Shown here in pieces: positions 1 through 8,806 of a stretch of 64,000 nucleotides of DNA. Position 1 is the first letter of the stretch; every line of letters begins with the position of its first letter. Both the position numbers and the translations under genes were made by a program. Below the pieces are notes generated by a model. The model saw only the letters and a list, made by a program, of their open reading frames with translations. It was not told where the DNA came from and made no database searches. Origin of the DNA: Rhodopseudomonas palustris (GTDB lineage Bacteria; Pseudomonadota; Alphaproteobacteria; Rhizobiales; Xanthobacteraceae); contig NZ_CP019966.1 in the NCBI RefSeq assembly GCF_003031265.1, positions 1,550,001 through 1,614,000 of the forward strand, given 5' to 3'.

Positions 1-912
1 CACGCGGTGCCGGTGGTGGTGCTGTCCACCTTCATCGTGTTCGGGCTGCTCAAGCTGGTGCCCGGCGACGTCGCGGTGACGCTGGCGGGCGACAACGCGT
101 CCGAGCAGCGCATCGCCGAGATCCGCGAACTGTATGGCTTGAACCAGCCGTTCCTGGTGCAATACGGCGCTTGGCTGTGGAAGGCCGTGCAGGGCGATCT
201 GTCGACCTCGCTGGTGTCGAGCGAGGCGGTGCTGACGTCGATCGAGCGCTGCCTGCCGCACACGCTGCTGATCGTGGCACTCGCGCTTCTCACCGCGTTG
301 GTGATCGGCGTGCCGCTCGGCATCGCGGCGGCGGCAAAGCCGGGGTCGTGGATCGACGGCATCGTGATGGCGATCGCCTCGCTCGGCGTTGCCGTGCCGA
401 ACTTCTGGCTCGGCATGCTGTTGGTGGCGTTCTTCTCGCTGCAGCTCAATTGGTTGCCGGCGACCGGCGCCGCGTCGCTGATGAAGGATCCGGCGGCCGC
501 GCTTAGCCATGCCATTTTGCCGGCGCTCGCACTGGCCTCCGGCGGCATCGCCGAGGTGGCGCGGCAACTGCGCTCCTCGCTGGTGGAAATCCTGTCGTCG
601 CAGCAGGTCCGCACGCTGCACGCCAAGGGGCTACCGCCGTCGTCGATTTTGTGGCGGCACGGCTTGAAGAACGTCAGCGTCAATCTGCTCACCGTCATCA
701 GCCTGCTGGCGAACCGGATGCTCGCCGCGACGGTGGTGGTCGAGGCGGTGTTCGCGATCCCCGGCATGGGCGGGCTGATCGTCAACGCCGCGATGCACCG
801 CGATTTCCCGGTGGTGCAGGGAGTGGTGTTCACCATGGTGCTGATCGTGGTGACGCTGAACCTGCTCACCGACATTCTCTACAGCGTGCTCGACCCGAGG
901 ATCGCGTCATGA
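1..912 (+). CDS. ABC transporter permease, DppB/OppB type (5' end cut by window)
   Basis: Inner-membrane permease of a peptide/nickel-type (binding-protein-dependent) ABC importer. The frame is open to the first base, so the N-terminus lies outside; about 301 residues are visible against 310-340 for the family. The N-terminal part has the family stretch FGLLKLVPGD, followed by several hydrophobic segments. The cytoplasmic EAA-like loop (around RTLHAKGLPPSSILWRHGLKN) and the terminal LTDILYSVLDPR are typical of the first permease of such systems. The next gene begins inside the stop codon (ATGA overlap), so the two permeases are translationally coupled. The binding protein and ATPases are presumably upstream. 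Substrate not determinable; the CoA ligase and carboxylase downstream suggest an organic acid rather than a peptide (inference). Confidence 0.9.
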   Translation, partial: HAVPVVVLSTFIVFGLLKLVPGDVAVTLAGDNASEQRIAEIRELYGLNQPFLVQYGAWLWKAVQGDLSTSLVSSEAVLTSIERCLPHTLLIVALALLTALVIGVPLGIAAAAKPGSWIDGIVMAIASLGVAVPNFWLGMLLVAFFSLQLNWLPATGAASLMKDPAAALSHAILPALALASGGIAEVARQLRSSLVEILSSQQVRTLHAKGLPPSSILWRHGLKNVSVNLLTVISLLANRMLAATVVVEAVFAIPGMGGLIVNAAMHRDFPVVQGVVFTMVLIVVTLNLLTDILYSVLDPRIAS

Positions 913-1793
913 CGTCGGTCTCGCTCACCGCCCCATCGCATCAGCATCGCCGCCGCCGGATGCGCCGCTTCCTGCGCTGGTTCGTGTCCGATCTGCGCGG
1001 CGCGATCAGTCTGACGTTTCTGCTGGTGCTGCTGGTGATCTCGCTGCTGGCGCCGTGGATCGCGCCGTATAACCCGGTCGCCCAGGACATCGATGCGGCG
1101 CTGGCGCCGATGTCGGCGCAGCACTGGCTCGGCGCCGACGATCTCGGCCGCGACACGCTGAGCCGGCTGATCTACGGCGGCATGGCGTCGCTGTATGCAA
1201 GCTTCCTGGCGGTTGCGATCGCGGTGCTGATCGGTGTGCCGGTCGGCATCCTGGCCGGCTATCTCGGCGGCTGGGTCGACACCATGATCAGCCGCGTCAT
1301 CGACAGCTTTCTGTCGTTTCCGGCGATCGTGTTGGCGATCGCCGTTACCGGCGCGCTCGGCATCGGTCTCACTAACGGCATGATCTCTGTCGGCATCGTG
1401 TTCGCGCCGCAGCTTGCGCGGCTGGTGCGCGCCCGCACGCTGGTAGTGCGGCAGGAGCTATATGTCGACGCCGCGCGCTGCTTCGGCGGTTCGACCACGC
1501 GCATTCTGTGGCGCCACGTGCTGCCGAACGCGATCCAGCCGGTGATCGTGCAAGTGACGTTGCTGCTCGCCGCCGCGCTGCTCGCCGAGGCCAGCCTCAG
1601 CTTTCTTGGTCTCGGCATCCAGCCGCCCGATCCGAGCTGGGGCGCGATGCTGGCGCGCGCCTATCAGAACATGGAGATCGCGCCGGAGCAGATGTATCCG
1701 CCCGGGCTCGCCATCCTGTTCACGGCGCTCGCCTACAACACGCTCGGCGAGTCCTTGCGGGCGGCACTCGATCCGACGATGAAGCGCAACTGA
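909..1793 (+). CDS. ABC transporter permease, DppC/OppC type
   Basis: Second permease (294 aa) of the importer that begins at the window edge. The start ATG at 909 overlaps the upstream stop by four bases. It has an Arg-rich N-terminus and a first membrane helix, then the DppC-type motif HWLGADDLGRDTLSRLIYG, and several further membrane helices. The EAA loop (DAARCFGGSTTRILWRHVLPN) contacts the ATPase, and the C-terminus is ESLRAALDPTMK. It is followed after 26 bp by an acyl-CoA ligase gene with its own ribosome binding site (AAGGACGAG), so the transporter and ligase are probably one transcript. Confidence 0.9.
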   Translation: MTSVSLTAPSHQHRRRRMRRFLRWFVSDLRGAISLTFLLVLLVISLLAPWIAPYNPVAQDIDAALAPMSAQHWLGADDLGRDTLSRLIYGGMASLYASFLAVAIAVLIGVPVGILAGYLGGWVDTMISRVIDSFLSFPAIVLAIAVTGALGIGLTNGMISVGIVFAPQLARLVRARTLVVRQELYVDAARCFGGSTTRILWRHVLPNAIQPVIVQVTLLLAAALLAEASLSFLGLGIQPPDPSWGAMLARAYQNMEIAPEQMYPPGLAILFTALAYNTLGESLRAALDPTMKRN

Positions 1794-1819
1794 TCAAACA
1801 AGAACAACAAGGACGAGAC

Positions 1820-3535
1820 ATGACCGTGGACGCCAAGGAAGCTGACTATCTGGCAAAGCTGCGCGAGCTGTGGGCCAAGGCGTGGCCGAAGGGTACGCCG
1901 CGCGAGCCGCAATATCTGCACGGCGAGGTCGCCCTCAGCGAATATCTGCGCGCCTGGGCCAAATCCGCGCCGTTGCGGCCGGCGGTGATCTTCTACGGTC
2001 ACGTCACCACCTATGCGGATCTCGACGAGCAGAGCGATCGCTTCGCGGCGCTGCTGATGCAGAAGGGCGTGAAGAAGGGCGACCGCGTCGCGGTGTTCCT
2101 GCCGAACTGCCCGCAGTTCCACATCGTGTTCTTCGGTATCCTCAAGCTCGGCGCGATCCACGTGCCGGTCAGCCCGCTGTCGCGCGCCTTCGAGTTGTCC
2201 TACGAGCTCAACGACACCGACGCCGAAGTGATCGTGGCGCTCGACCAGCTCGCCGGCGTGGTCGAGCAGGTGCGCGCCGAGACCTCGCTGCGCGAAGTGA
2301 TCGTCACCAGCTTTGCCGATGTGATTCCGGCCAATCCGACGATCCCGGTGCCGGACTCGGTGAACGGCCCGCGCGTAGCGGTGCCAGGCGCGACCGACCT
2401 GCTGCCGGCGCTCGCCGCGCTGCCCAAGCCGGAGCCGTTGCCGCCGGCCGCGCTCGACGAGGTCGCAGCGCTCAACTACACCGGCGGCACCACCGGCATG
2501 CCGAAGGGCTGCGTCCACACCCAGCGCGACATGGTCTACACGGCGGCCGCCAATCACGGCATCTCGGTGGTGGCCGATCAGAACAGCGTGTTTCTGTCGT
2601 TCTTCCCCGAGTTCTGGATCGCGGGTGAAAACTTCGGCCTGATCTTCCCGCTGTTCACGGGCGCGACGCTGGTGCTGCTCGCGCGCTGGGATGCGCTCGG
2701 CGTGCTCACCGCGATCCAGCGCTATAAGATCAACGTCACCGCCATGCCGGTCGACGGCGCGGTCGAGCTGATGGATCATCCGCGCTTCAAGGAGTTCGAC
2801 CTGTCCTCGCTCAGCCAGGTGCGGGTGGTGTCGTTCGTCAAGAAGCTCAACCCGACCTATCGCAAGCGCTGGAAGGATCTCACCGGCACGATCCTGACCG
2901 AAGCCGCGTGGGGCATGACCGAGACCCACACCTCCAACACCTTCACGGCAGGCTTTCAGGGCGAAGATTTCGATCTCGTGTCGCAGCCGATCTTCGTCGG
3001 CCTGCCGGTGCCGGGTGCGGAGTTCAAGATCACCGACTTCGAGACCGGCGAGCTGGTGCCGCTCGGCGGCGAAGGCGAAATTCGCGTTCGGACGCCGTCG
3101 CTGCTCAAGAGCTACTGGAATAAGCCGGAGGCGACCGCCCAATCGCTGGTCGACGGCTGGCTGCGCACCGGCGACATCGGTACCATCGATCCGCAGGGCT
3201 TCCTGCACTTCCTCGGTCGCCGCAAGGAGATGCTCAAGGTCAAGGGCATGAGCGTGTTTCCGCCGGAGATCGAGGCGCTGCTCGGTCAGCATCCGAAGGT
3301 GCTCGGATCGGGCGTGGTCGGGCGCGACGATCCCGGCAAGGGCCAGGTGCCGGTCGCCTTCATCCAACTCAAGCCGGAGGCCGAAGGCACCGTCACGCCG
3401 GCTGAACTGCAGGCCTGGTGCGCCGAGCGGATGGCGGTCTACAAGGTTCCGGAGATCCGTATCATCGACGCGCTGCCGATGACCGCGACCGGCAAGGTGA
3501 AGAAGCAAGAGCTCAACGCCAACGTGCCGCTGTGA
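1820..3535 (+). CDS. AMP-forming acyl-CoA ligase
   Basis: Cytoplasmic 571-aa member of the ANL (acyl/aryl-CoA synthetase) superfamily, which activates a carboxylic acid with ATP and CoA. The ATP-binding loop YTGGTTGMPKG is at residues 220-230. The WGMTETH adenylate motif, the GWLRTGDIG hinge region and the C-terminal lysine motif (TATGKVKKQEL) that positions the catalytic lysine are all present. The start is the ATG at 1820, behind a good ribosome binding site; a longer open frame upstream overlaps the permease in another frame and is not used. Between a transporter and an acyl-CoA carboxylase, it probably makes the CoA thioester that the carboxylase uses. Substrate unknown: the motifs fit medium/long-chain or branched acids, but this cannot be settled here. 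Confidence 0.9.
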   Translation: MTVDAKEADYLAKLRELWAKAWPKGTPREPQYLHGEVALSEYLRAWAKSAPLRPAVIFYGHVTTYADLDEQSDRFAALLMQKGVKKGDRVAVFLPNCPQFHIVFFGILKLGAIHVPVSPLSRAFELSYELNDTDAEVIVALDQLAGVVEQVRAETSLREVIVTSFADVIPANPTIPVPDSVNGPRVAVPGATDLLPALAALPKPEPLPPAALDEVAALNYTGGTTGMPKGCVHTQRDMVYTAAANHGISVVADQNSVFLSFFPEFWIAGENFGLIFPLFTGATLVLLARWDALGVLTAIQRYKINVTAMPVDGAVELMDHPRFKEFDLSSLSQVRVVSFVKKLNPTYRKRWKDLTGTILTEAAWGMTETHTSNTFTAGFQGEDFDLVSQPIFVGLPVPGAEFKITDFETGELVPLGGEGEIRVRTPSLLKSYWNKPEATAQSLVDGWLRTGDIGTIDPQGFLHFLGRRKEMLKVKGMSVFPPEIEALLGQHPKVLGSGVVGRDDPGKGQVPVAFIQLKPEAEGTVTPAELQAWCAERMAVYKVPEIRIIDALPMTATGKVKKQELNANVPL

Positions 3536-3598
3536 AACGAGACGGCCGGCGACGCACAGGCGTTGCCGGCCCAAAGCTACCTGCCGAGGAAATCCCCA

Positions 3599-6500
3599 AT
3601 GCCGTTCCGAAAACTGCTGATCGCCAACCGCGGCGAGATCGCGATCCGTATCGCGCGCGCCGCTGCCGAGTCCGGCCTGACCACGGTGGCGATCCATCCC
3701 GCCGACGATGCGGCGTCGCTGCACGTCCGCATCGCCGATCACGCAGAACAAATTCCCGGCCGCGGCGCGCGGGCTTATCTCGATATCGAAGCGGTGATCG
3801 CGGCGGCGAAGGCGGCGGGCTGCGATGCGCTGCATCCCGGCTACGGCTTCCTCAGCGAGAACGCGGACCTGGCGCGGCGCTGCGCCGAAGAGGGCATCAC
3901 CTTCGTCGGTCCGTCGCCTGAGGCGCTGCGGCTGTTCGGCGACAAGGTCGCCGCCAAAGAGCTGGCGAAACGCTGCGGCGTGCCGATCATCGCCGGCACG
4001 GTCGGACCGTCAACGCTGGAAGAGGTGCAGGCGTTCTTCGCCTCGCTTGGCGACAAGCCGGCGGTGATGATCAAGGCGATGGCCGGCGGCGGCGGCCGCG
4101 GCATGCGTGTGGTCGAGCGCGCTGAGGATCTTGCCGACGCCTATGCGCGCTGCCAGTCCGAAGCCAAGGCGGCGTTCGGCTATGAGGGTGTCTATGCCGA
4201 GCGGCTGATCCGCAATGCCCGGCACATCGAAGTGCAGATCATCGGCGACCGGCATGGCAATGTCAGTCAGCTGTGGGAGCGCGAATGCACGATCCAGCGG
4301 CGCAATCAGAAGCTGATCGAAATCGCCCCGAGCCCGTCGCTGCCGGACGGGCTGCGCAGCCGCATCGTCGAGGCGGCCAAGACCCTCGCGGCAGCGGCGA
4401 ACTACGATAGCCTCGGCACCTTCGAATTCCTGGTCGACGGCGAAGCCGGCGAGGGCGACGGCGCTTTTGCTTTCATCGAAGCCAATCCGCGGCTGCAGGT
4501 CGAACACACCGTCACCGAAGAGGTGCTGTCGGTCGATCTGGTGCGCTCGCAGCTCGCCGTCGCCGGCGGCGCGATGCTGGCGGCGCTCGGGCTGGATCAG
4601 GCCTCGGTGCCGCGGCCGCGCGGGTTCGCGATCCAGCTCCGCGTCAACATGGAAACGATGGACGCCAAGGGCGCGACCAAGCCGACTGGCGGCACGCTGG
4701 CGGTCTTCGAGCCGCCGTCCGGCCCCGGCGTTCGCGTCGATACGTTCGGCTACGCCGGCTACACCACCAGCGCGGCTTACGACTCGCTGCTCGCCAAGGT
4801 GATCGTGCATGGCCGCGGCGATTGGGCCGAGGCGGTCGCCAAGGCGTCCCGTGCGCTACGCGAGTTCCGCATCGGCGGCGTCGCCACCAACATTCCGCTG
4901 CTGCAGGCGATCCTCGCGCACGCCGACTTCAAGGCCAATCGCGTCAGCACCAGCTTCATCGATCGGCACGTCGCCGATCTGGTCGAAGCCGCACAGCAGT
5001 TTGGTCAGCCGCTGATCGCGACGGAGAGCCTGGACAAGCAGAGCAGCGGCGCCGTGACTAACGCCGAGCCGGTGCCGGAAGGCGCGGTCGCGATCGCCGC
5101 GCCGCTGCAGGGCACCGTGGTTGCGATCACGGTTGCCGAGGGCGACGTGGTCCGGCCGGGGCAGCAGCTCGCGGTGATCGAGTCGATGAAGATGGAGCAT
5201 CTGGTCGCGGCCGAGCAGGGCGGCCGCATCCGGCGCATCGTCGCCACCGATGGCGTGACGCTGATGCAGGGCGAGCCGATCCTGTATTTCGAGCCGCAGG
5301 ACGTCGAAGGCGACCACGTCGTCGCCGAAGAGGATATCGATCTCGATGCGATCCGGCCGGACCTCGCCGAGATGCTGGCGCGGCAGGCCAATACGTTCGA
5401 CGAGAACCGCCCCGACTCGGTCGGGCGGCGGCGCAAGACCAACCAGCGCACCGCGCGCGAGAATGTCGCGCAGCTCGTCGACGAAGGCTCGTTCATGGAA
5501 TACGGCAGCCTCGCGATCGCCGCTCAGCGCCGCCGCCGTCCGCTCGACGACCTGATCAAGAACACGCCGGCCGACGGCCTCGTCACCGGCGTCGCCACCG
5601 TCAACGCCAAGCAGTTCGGCGAGCACGCCGCGCGCTGCATGGTGATTGCCTACGACTACACCGTGCTGGCCGGCACCCAAGGCCACATGAACCACAAGAA
5701 GATCGACCGGATGCTGACGCTGGTCGAGCAGTGGCGGATGCCCCTGGTGTTCTACGCCGAAGGCGGCGGCGGCCGTCCGGGCGACACCGATCGGCTCGGC
5801 ATGACCGGCCTCGACGGTCCGTCGTTCGTGCAGTTCGCCAAGCTGTCCGGCTTGGTACCGGTGGTCGGTATCGTCTCCGGCTATTGCTTCGCCGGCAACG
5901 CCGCGATGCTCGGCTGCTGTGACGTCATCATCGCCACCCAGAACGCCTCGATCGGCATGGGCGGTCCGGCGATGATCGAAGGCGGCGGCCTCGGTGTCTA
6001 TCATCCGGCCGAGGTCGGGCCGGTGTCGTTCCAGTCGCCGAACGGCGTGGTCGACATCCTGGTGCAGGACGAAGAGGAGGCGACCCGGGTCGCGCAGAAA
6101 TATCTGTCCTACTTCCAGGGCGCGGTGAGCGAGTGGAAGGCTCCGGACCAGCGGCTGCTGCGCCGGGCAATCCCCGAGAACCGGCTGCGGGTGTACGACA
6201 TCCGCACCGTCATCGATCTGATCGCCGATGAGGACTCGGTGCTTGAGCTGCGCCGCGATTTCGGCGTCGGCATGATCACCGCCTTCATCCGAATTGAAGG
6301 CAAACCGTTCGGCCTGATTGCCAACAATCCGAAGCATCTCGGCGGCGCGATCGACGCCGATGCCGGCGACAAGGCGGCGCGTTTCCTGCAGCTCTGCGAT
6401 GCATTCGACATTCCGATTGTGTCGCTGTGCGACACGCCCGGCTTCATGGTCGGCCCGGAAGCCGAGAAGACCGCGATCGTTCGCCACGTCGCGCGGATGT

Positions 6501-6907
6501 TCGTCACCGGCGCCAGCCTCTCCGTGCCGCTGTTCGGCATCGTGCTGCGCAAGGGCTACGGCCTCGGCGCGCAGTCGATGATCGGCGGCGGCTTCCACGC
6601 CTCGTTCTTCACCGCCGCCTGGCCGACTGGCGAATTCGGCGGCATGGGGCTTGAGGGCTACGTACGCCTCGGCTTCCGCAAGGAGATGGAGGCGATTGCC
6701 GATCCGGCGGAGCGTGAGGCCTACTACAAGAACAAGGTCGCGGAGTTGTATGCCAACGGCAAGGCGGTCTCGATCGCGTCGGTGTTCGAGATCGATAATG
6801 TGATCGATCCAGCCGAGACGCGGCGGTGGGTCATGGCCGGGCTGCGCTCGGTGCCGACGCCGCCGGAGCGCAGCGAGCGCAAGCGGCCCTGCATCGACAC
6901 CTGGTAA
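3599..6907 (+). CDS. Single-chain biotin-dependent acyl-CoA carboxylase (BC-BCCP-CT fusion)
   Basis: 1102-aa fusion of all three functions of an acyl-CoA carboxylase. Biotin carboxylase spans roughly residues 1-450, with RKLLIANRGEIAIR at the N-terminus and the glycine-rich AGGGGRGMRVV ATP loop near 163. The biotinyl domain is around 500-570, with ESMKMEH; the biotinylated lysine is Lys531. The carboxyltransferase (beta plus alpha halves) runs from about 590 to the end and includes the oxyanion-hole glycines of GYCFAGNAAML and a second set near GYGLGAQSMIGGG. This is the architecture of single-chain long-chain acyl-CoA carboxylases. ATG 3599 is preferred over an upstream TTG because GAGGA sits about 8 bp before it. 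The neighbouring ligase probably supplies the substrate. The acyl specificity is not readable from sequence. Confidence 0.9.
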   Translation: MPFRKLLIANRGEIAIRIARAAAESGLTTVAIHPADDAASLHVRIADHAEQIPGRGARAYLDIEAVIAAAKAAGCDALHPGYGFLSENADLARRCAEEGITFVGPSPEALRLFGDKVAAKELAKRCGVPIIAGTVGPSTLEEVQAFFASLGDKPAVMIKAMAGGGGRGMRVVERAEDLADAYARCQSEAKAAFGYEGVYAERLIRNARHIEVQIIGDRHGNVSQLWERECTIQRRNQKLIEIAPSPSLPDGLRSRIVEAAKTLAAAANYDSLGTFEFLVDGEAGEGDGAFAFIEANPRLQVEHTVTEEVLSVDLVRSQLAVAGGAMLAALGLDQASVPRPRGFAIQLRVNMETMDAKGATKPTGGTLAVFEPPSGPGVRVDTFGYAGYTTSAAYDSLLAKVIVHGRGDWAEAVAKASRALREFRIGGVATNIPLLQAILAHADFKANRVSTSFIDRHVADLVEAAQQFGQPLIATESLDKQSSGAVTNAEPVPEGAVAIAAPLQGTVVAITVAEGDVVRPGQQLAVIESMKMEHLVAAEQGGRIRRIVATDGVTLMQGEPILYFEPQDVEGDHVVAEEDIDLDAIRPDLAEMLARQANTFDENRPDSVGRRRKTNQRTARENVAQLVDEGSFMEYGSLAIAAQRRRRPLDDLIKNTPADGLVTGVATVNAKQFGEHAARCMVIAYDYTVLAGTQGHMNHKKIDRMLTLVEQWRMPLVFYAEGGGGRPGDTDRLGMTGLDGPSFVQFAKLSGLVPVVGIVSGYCFAGNAAMLGCCDVIIATQNASIGMGGPAMIEGGGLGVYHPAEVGPVSFQSPNGVVDILVQDEEEATRVAQKYLSYFQGAVSEWKAPDQRLLRRAIPENRLRVYDIRTVIDLIADEDSVLELRRDFGVGMITAFIRIEGKPFGLIANNPKHLGGAIDADAGDKAARFLQLCDAFDIPIVSLCDTPGFMVGPEAEKTAIVRHVARMFVTGASLSVPLFGIVLRKGYGLGAQSMIGGGFHASFFTAAWPTGEFGGMGLEGYVRLGFRKEMEAIADPAEREAYYKNKVAELYANGKAVSIASVFEIDNVIDPAETRRWVMAGLRSVPTPPERSERKRPCIDTW

Positions 6908-6939
6908 CAGCCGGCGCAGAAACGATTGGGAGCGAAACG

Positions 6940-7893
6940 ATGACGCAAGCTGCATTCGAGACGCCGATCGACGACACCGGCGAGGCGCTGGTCGGGCCGT
7001 GGCGCCAGCCGCGGCAGATGCTGCACGCCCAGGTGTACGACTCGCACGCCTCGATCCACGACGACGCCACCGCTCAGAAGCTCGGTTTCAAGGGCGGTAC
7101 CATCGAAGGCCCGACGCATTTCAGCCAGTTCACGCCGCTGTGCGAACGGCTGTGGGGCAAGGAATGGTTCGAGACCGGTTGCATCTCGGCGCACTATCGT
7201 AACGCCGCGTTCGAGGGCGAGGACGTTCAGGCGATCGTCGACAAGCCCGCGGCCGGTGGCCGTCACACCACCATCCGCATGGTGAAGCGCGACGGCACCG
7301 AAGTGCTGCGCGGCACGGTCTCGGTCGGCCGCGCCGCGCCGCCGTCCGCGCTCGACGTCCGCCTTACCGAACTGAAGCCGCTGGCCGATCCGGTGATCCT
7401 GCGCGACGTCTCGGTCGGGATGACGACCAAGACCCAGGCGGCGCGCATGGACCATGAGCAGGTCATGGGCGAGCTGTATCCGTTCTCGCTGGCGCAGAAG
7501 CTCGAGGTCATCACCGAGCCGTCGCCATATTATCGACCGGGAGGCGGTTCGCCGTGGGGCAAGGCGATCATCCCGCTCGAGATGCTGAGCGTGCTGTTCC
7601 AGTATCTCAGCAAGCAGGACGGCTTGCCGGTGCGCGGGCCGGTGGTCGGCCTGTTCGCCGATCAGGAAATCCGGCTGATCGAGGGGCCGCTGTATGTTGG
7701 CGAGCCGTATCGGATCGAGCGCAAGGTGGTGGCGCTATCCGGCAGCAAGCGGACCGAGAGCATGTGGGTGCGCAGCGAAGCCTATGACGCAACTGGCCGT
7801 TTGGTGGCGACCATGCTGCTGAACTCGGCGACCTTGAAAGACTCCTACGCCCCGTATGCGCAGGAATACGCTGCGCTGTATCCGACGGGATAG
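6940..7893 (+). CDS. MaoC-like hotdog-fold protein
   Basis: 317-aa soluble protein, last gene of the ligase/carboxylase cluster, 32 bp after the carboxylase with GGGAGCG as ribosome binding site. The N-terminal half has a MaoC/hotdog signature (SIHDDATAQKLGFKGGTIEGP), in which the usual catalytic Asp is present but the following His-Gly of enoyl-CoA hydratases reads Glu-Gly; a His lies three residues further on. The C-terminal half (GPLYVGEPYRIERKVVALSG) looks like a second hotdog. It may act on the carboxylated acyl-CoA as a hydratase or thioesterase, or only bind it. Family placement is fairly good; function is inference. Confidence 0.65.
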   Translation: MTQAAFETPIDDTGEALVGPWRQPRQMLHAQVYDSHASIHDDATAQKLGFKGGTIEGPTHFSQFTPLCERLWGKEWFETGCISAHYRNAAFEGEDVQAIVDKPAAGGRHTTIRMVKRDGTEVLRGTVSVGRAAPPSALDVRLTELKPLADPVILRDVSVGMTTKTQAARMDHEQVMGELYPFSLAQKLEVITEPSPYYRPGGGSPWGKAIIPLEMLSVLFQYLSKQDGLPVRGPVVGLFADQEIRLIEGPLYVGEPYRIERKVVALSGSKRTESMWVRSEAYDATGRLVATMLLNSATLKDSYAPYAQEYAALYPTG

Positions 7894-7899
7894 TCCTGC

Positions 7900-8055
7900 C
7901 TATTGGGTCAGGAACAGGCTGGCCGCAATCGCCACCGTGATGATCGCGGTGGCGACCACGCCCGTGGTCTGCAGCGCGCCGAACCGCCGCATCGCGAACG
8001 CGAAGGCGATGATGATCACCGAGACGACGATCAGCCCCAGCTTGGCTTCGGTCAT
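7900..8055 (-). CDS. Small two-helix membrane protein, divergent from norE
   Basis: 51-aa open frame starting MTEAKLGLIVVSVIIIAFAF and ending ASLFLTQ. It is preceded by GAGGG five to nine bases before the ATG. Two hydrophobic helices (about residues 6-21 and 31-49) are separated by a short basic loop (MRRFGALQ). Codon use has the strong G/C third-position bias of neighbouring genes. It is transcribed away from norE, and the start regions of the two genes are only 138 bp apart with both TTG-N8-CAA boxes between them, so it may share nitric-oxide control (inference). No family recognised. Confidence 0.6.
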   Translation of the reverse strand: MTEAKLGLIVVSVIIIAFAFAMRRFGALQTTGVVATAIITVAIAASLFLTQ

Positions 8056-8109
8056 GGGTCCCTCATGGTTTGACGGAGCCCGATCCTAGCGGCCGGCGGG
8101 ACGGGCTCT

Positions 8110-8123
8110 TTGTCGGGGCGCAA
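8110..8123. promoter_or_regulatory. Fnr/NnrR-type box, distal to norE
   Basis: The sequence TTGTCGGGGCGCAA fits TTG-N8-CAA, the half-site pattern of CRP/Fnr-family regulators including NnrR/Nnr of denitrifiers. It lies 37 bp upstream of a second copy and 71-84 bp before the norE start. It could serve norE or the divergent small gene. Confidence 0.55.
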
Positions 8124-8146
8124 GCTCGGGTGAGTTGCCTGCGAGT

Positions 8147-8160
8147 TTGTCGCGGCACAA
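8147..8160. promoter_or_regulatory. Fnr/NnrR-type box, proximal to norE
   Basis: TTGTCGCGGCACAA is a TTG-N8-CAA palindrome with the extra symmetric TTGT...ACAA-like outer bases. It ends 33 bp before the norE ATG. Its similarity to the distal copy and to boxes before norC and nnrS supports a shared nitric-oxide/anaerobic regulator, which is not encoded in this window. Confidence 0.65.
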
Positions 8161-8193
8161 CGTTCCGTCGGGCGCCGCCTCTATCGTCGCGCC

Positions 8194-8802
8194 ATGACCG
8201 ACGCGATCGCAGCGGGCCTGCCCGCGGTTTCCGACAGCACCGACAGCCGCGCAACGTCCAGTGCCAGCGCGCTGGATTCGCTGCCCGGTCACCTGATGAT
8301 GTGGGTGTTGATCTTCAGCGAACTCGCCGCATTCGGCGCGCTGCTGATCGGGTTCCAGATCGCGCGGGCGCTGCAGCCTGAAGCGTTCGCGGCCGGGCAG
8401 GGCCAGCTCGATCCGGCGCTCGCCGCCGCCAATACGCTCTGCCTGGTGTCGAGCGGATGGTTCGCCGCCAAGGCCAACGCCGCAGCTCATGCAGGCTCAC
8501 GCCAGGCGACGTGGCGCTGGACGTTAGGCGCCTGTCTGCTCGGTGCCGCGTTCATCGCCATCAAGCTGTTCGAATATGCCGGCGAGATCGGCCGCGGTGC
8601 CGATATCGATGGCGGCACCTTCTTCACGCTGTATTTTCTGCTCACCGGATTCCATCTGCTGCATGTCGCGCTCGGGATCGCGATCCTGCTCGGCGTCGCG
8701 TGGCGCGCCAATGAGGCTGCGGTCGAAAGCGGAACCTGTTTCTGGCACATGGTCGATCTGGTGTGGCTGGTGATGTTCCCGATCGTCTATCTGATGCGGT
8801 GA
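8194..8802 (+). CDS. norE: NorE, cytochrome c oxidase subunit III-like protein
   Basis: 202-aa inner-membrane protein of the heme-copper oxidase subunit III family. It has five hydrophobic helices, the LPGHLMMWVLIFSELAAFGALL segment and the conserved TGFHLLHVALGIAILLGVAW helix. NorE is an accessory protein of cytochrome-c-dependent nitric oxide reductase; it is not catalytic but is needed for full activity in some denitrifiers. First gene of norEFCBQD, four bases ahead of norF, with two Fnr/NnrR-type boxes upstream. Confidence 0.88.
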   Translation: MTDAIAAGLPAVSDSTDSRATSSASALDSLPGHLMMWVLIFSELAAFGALLIGFQIARALQPEAFAAGQGQLDPALAAANTLCLVSSGWFAAKANAAAHAGSRQATWRWTLGACLLGAAFIAIKLFEYAGEIGRGADIDGGTFFTLYFLLTGFHLLHVALGIAILLGVAWRANEAAVESGTCFWHMVDLVWLVMFPIVYLMR

Positions 8803-8806
8803 CGCG

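Noticed and set aside
1733..3835. 700-aa open frame on the minus strand opposite the CoA ligase
   Set aside because: Arg/His-rich shadow of the real plus-strand genes, a result of high GC; no recognisable domain.
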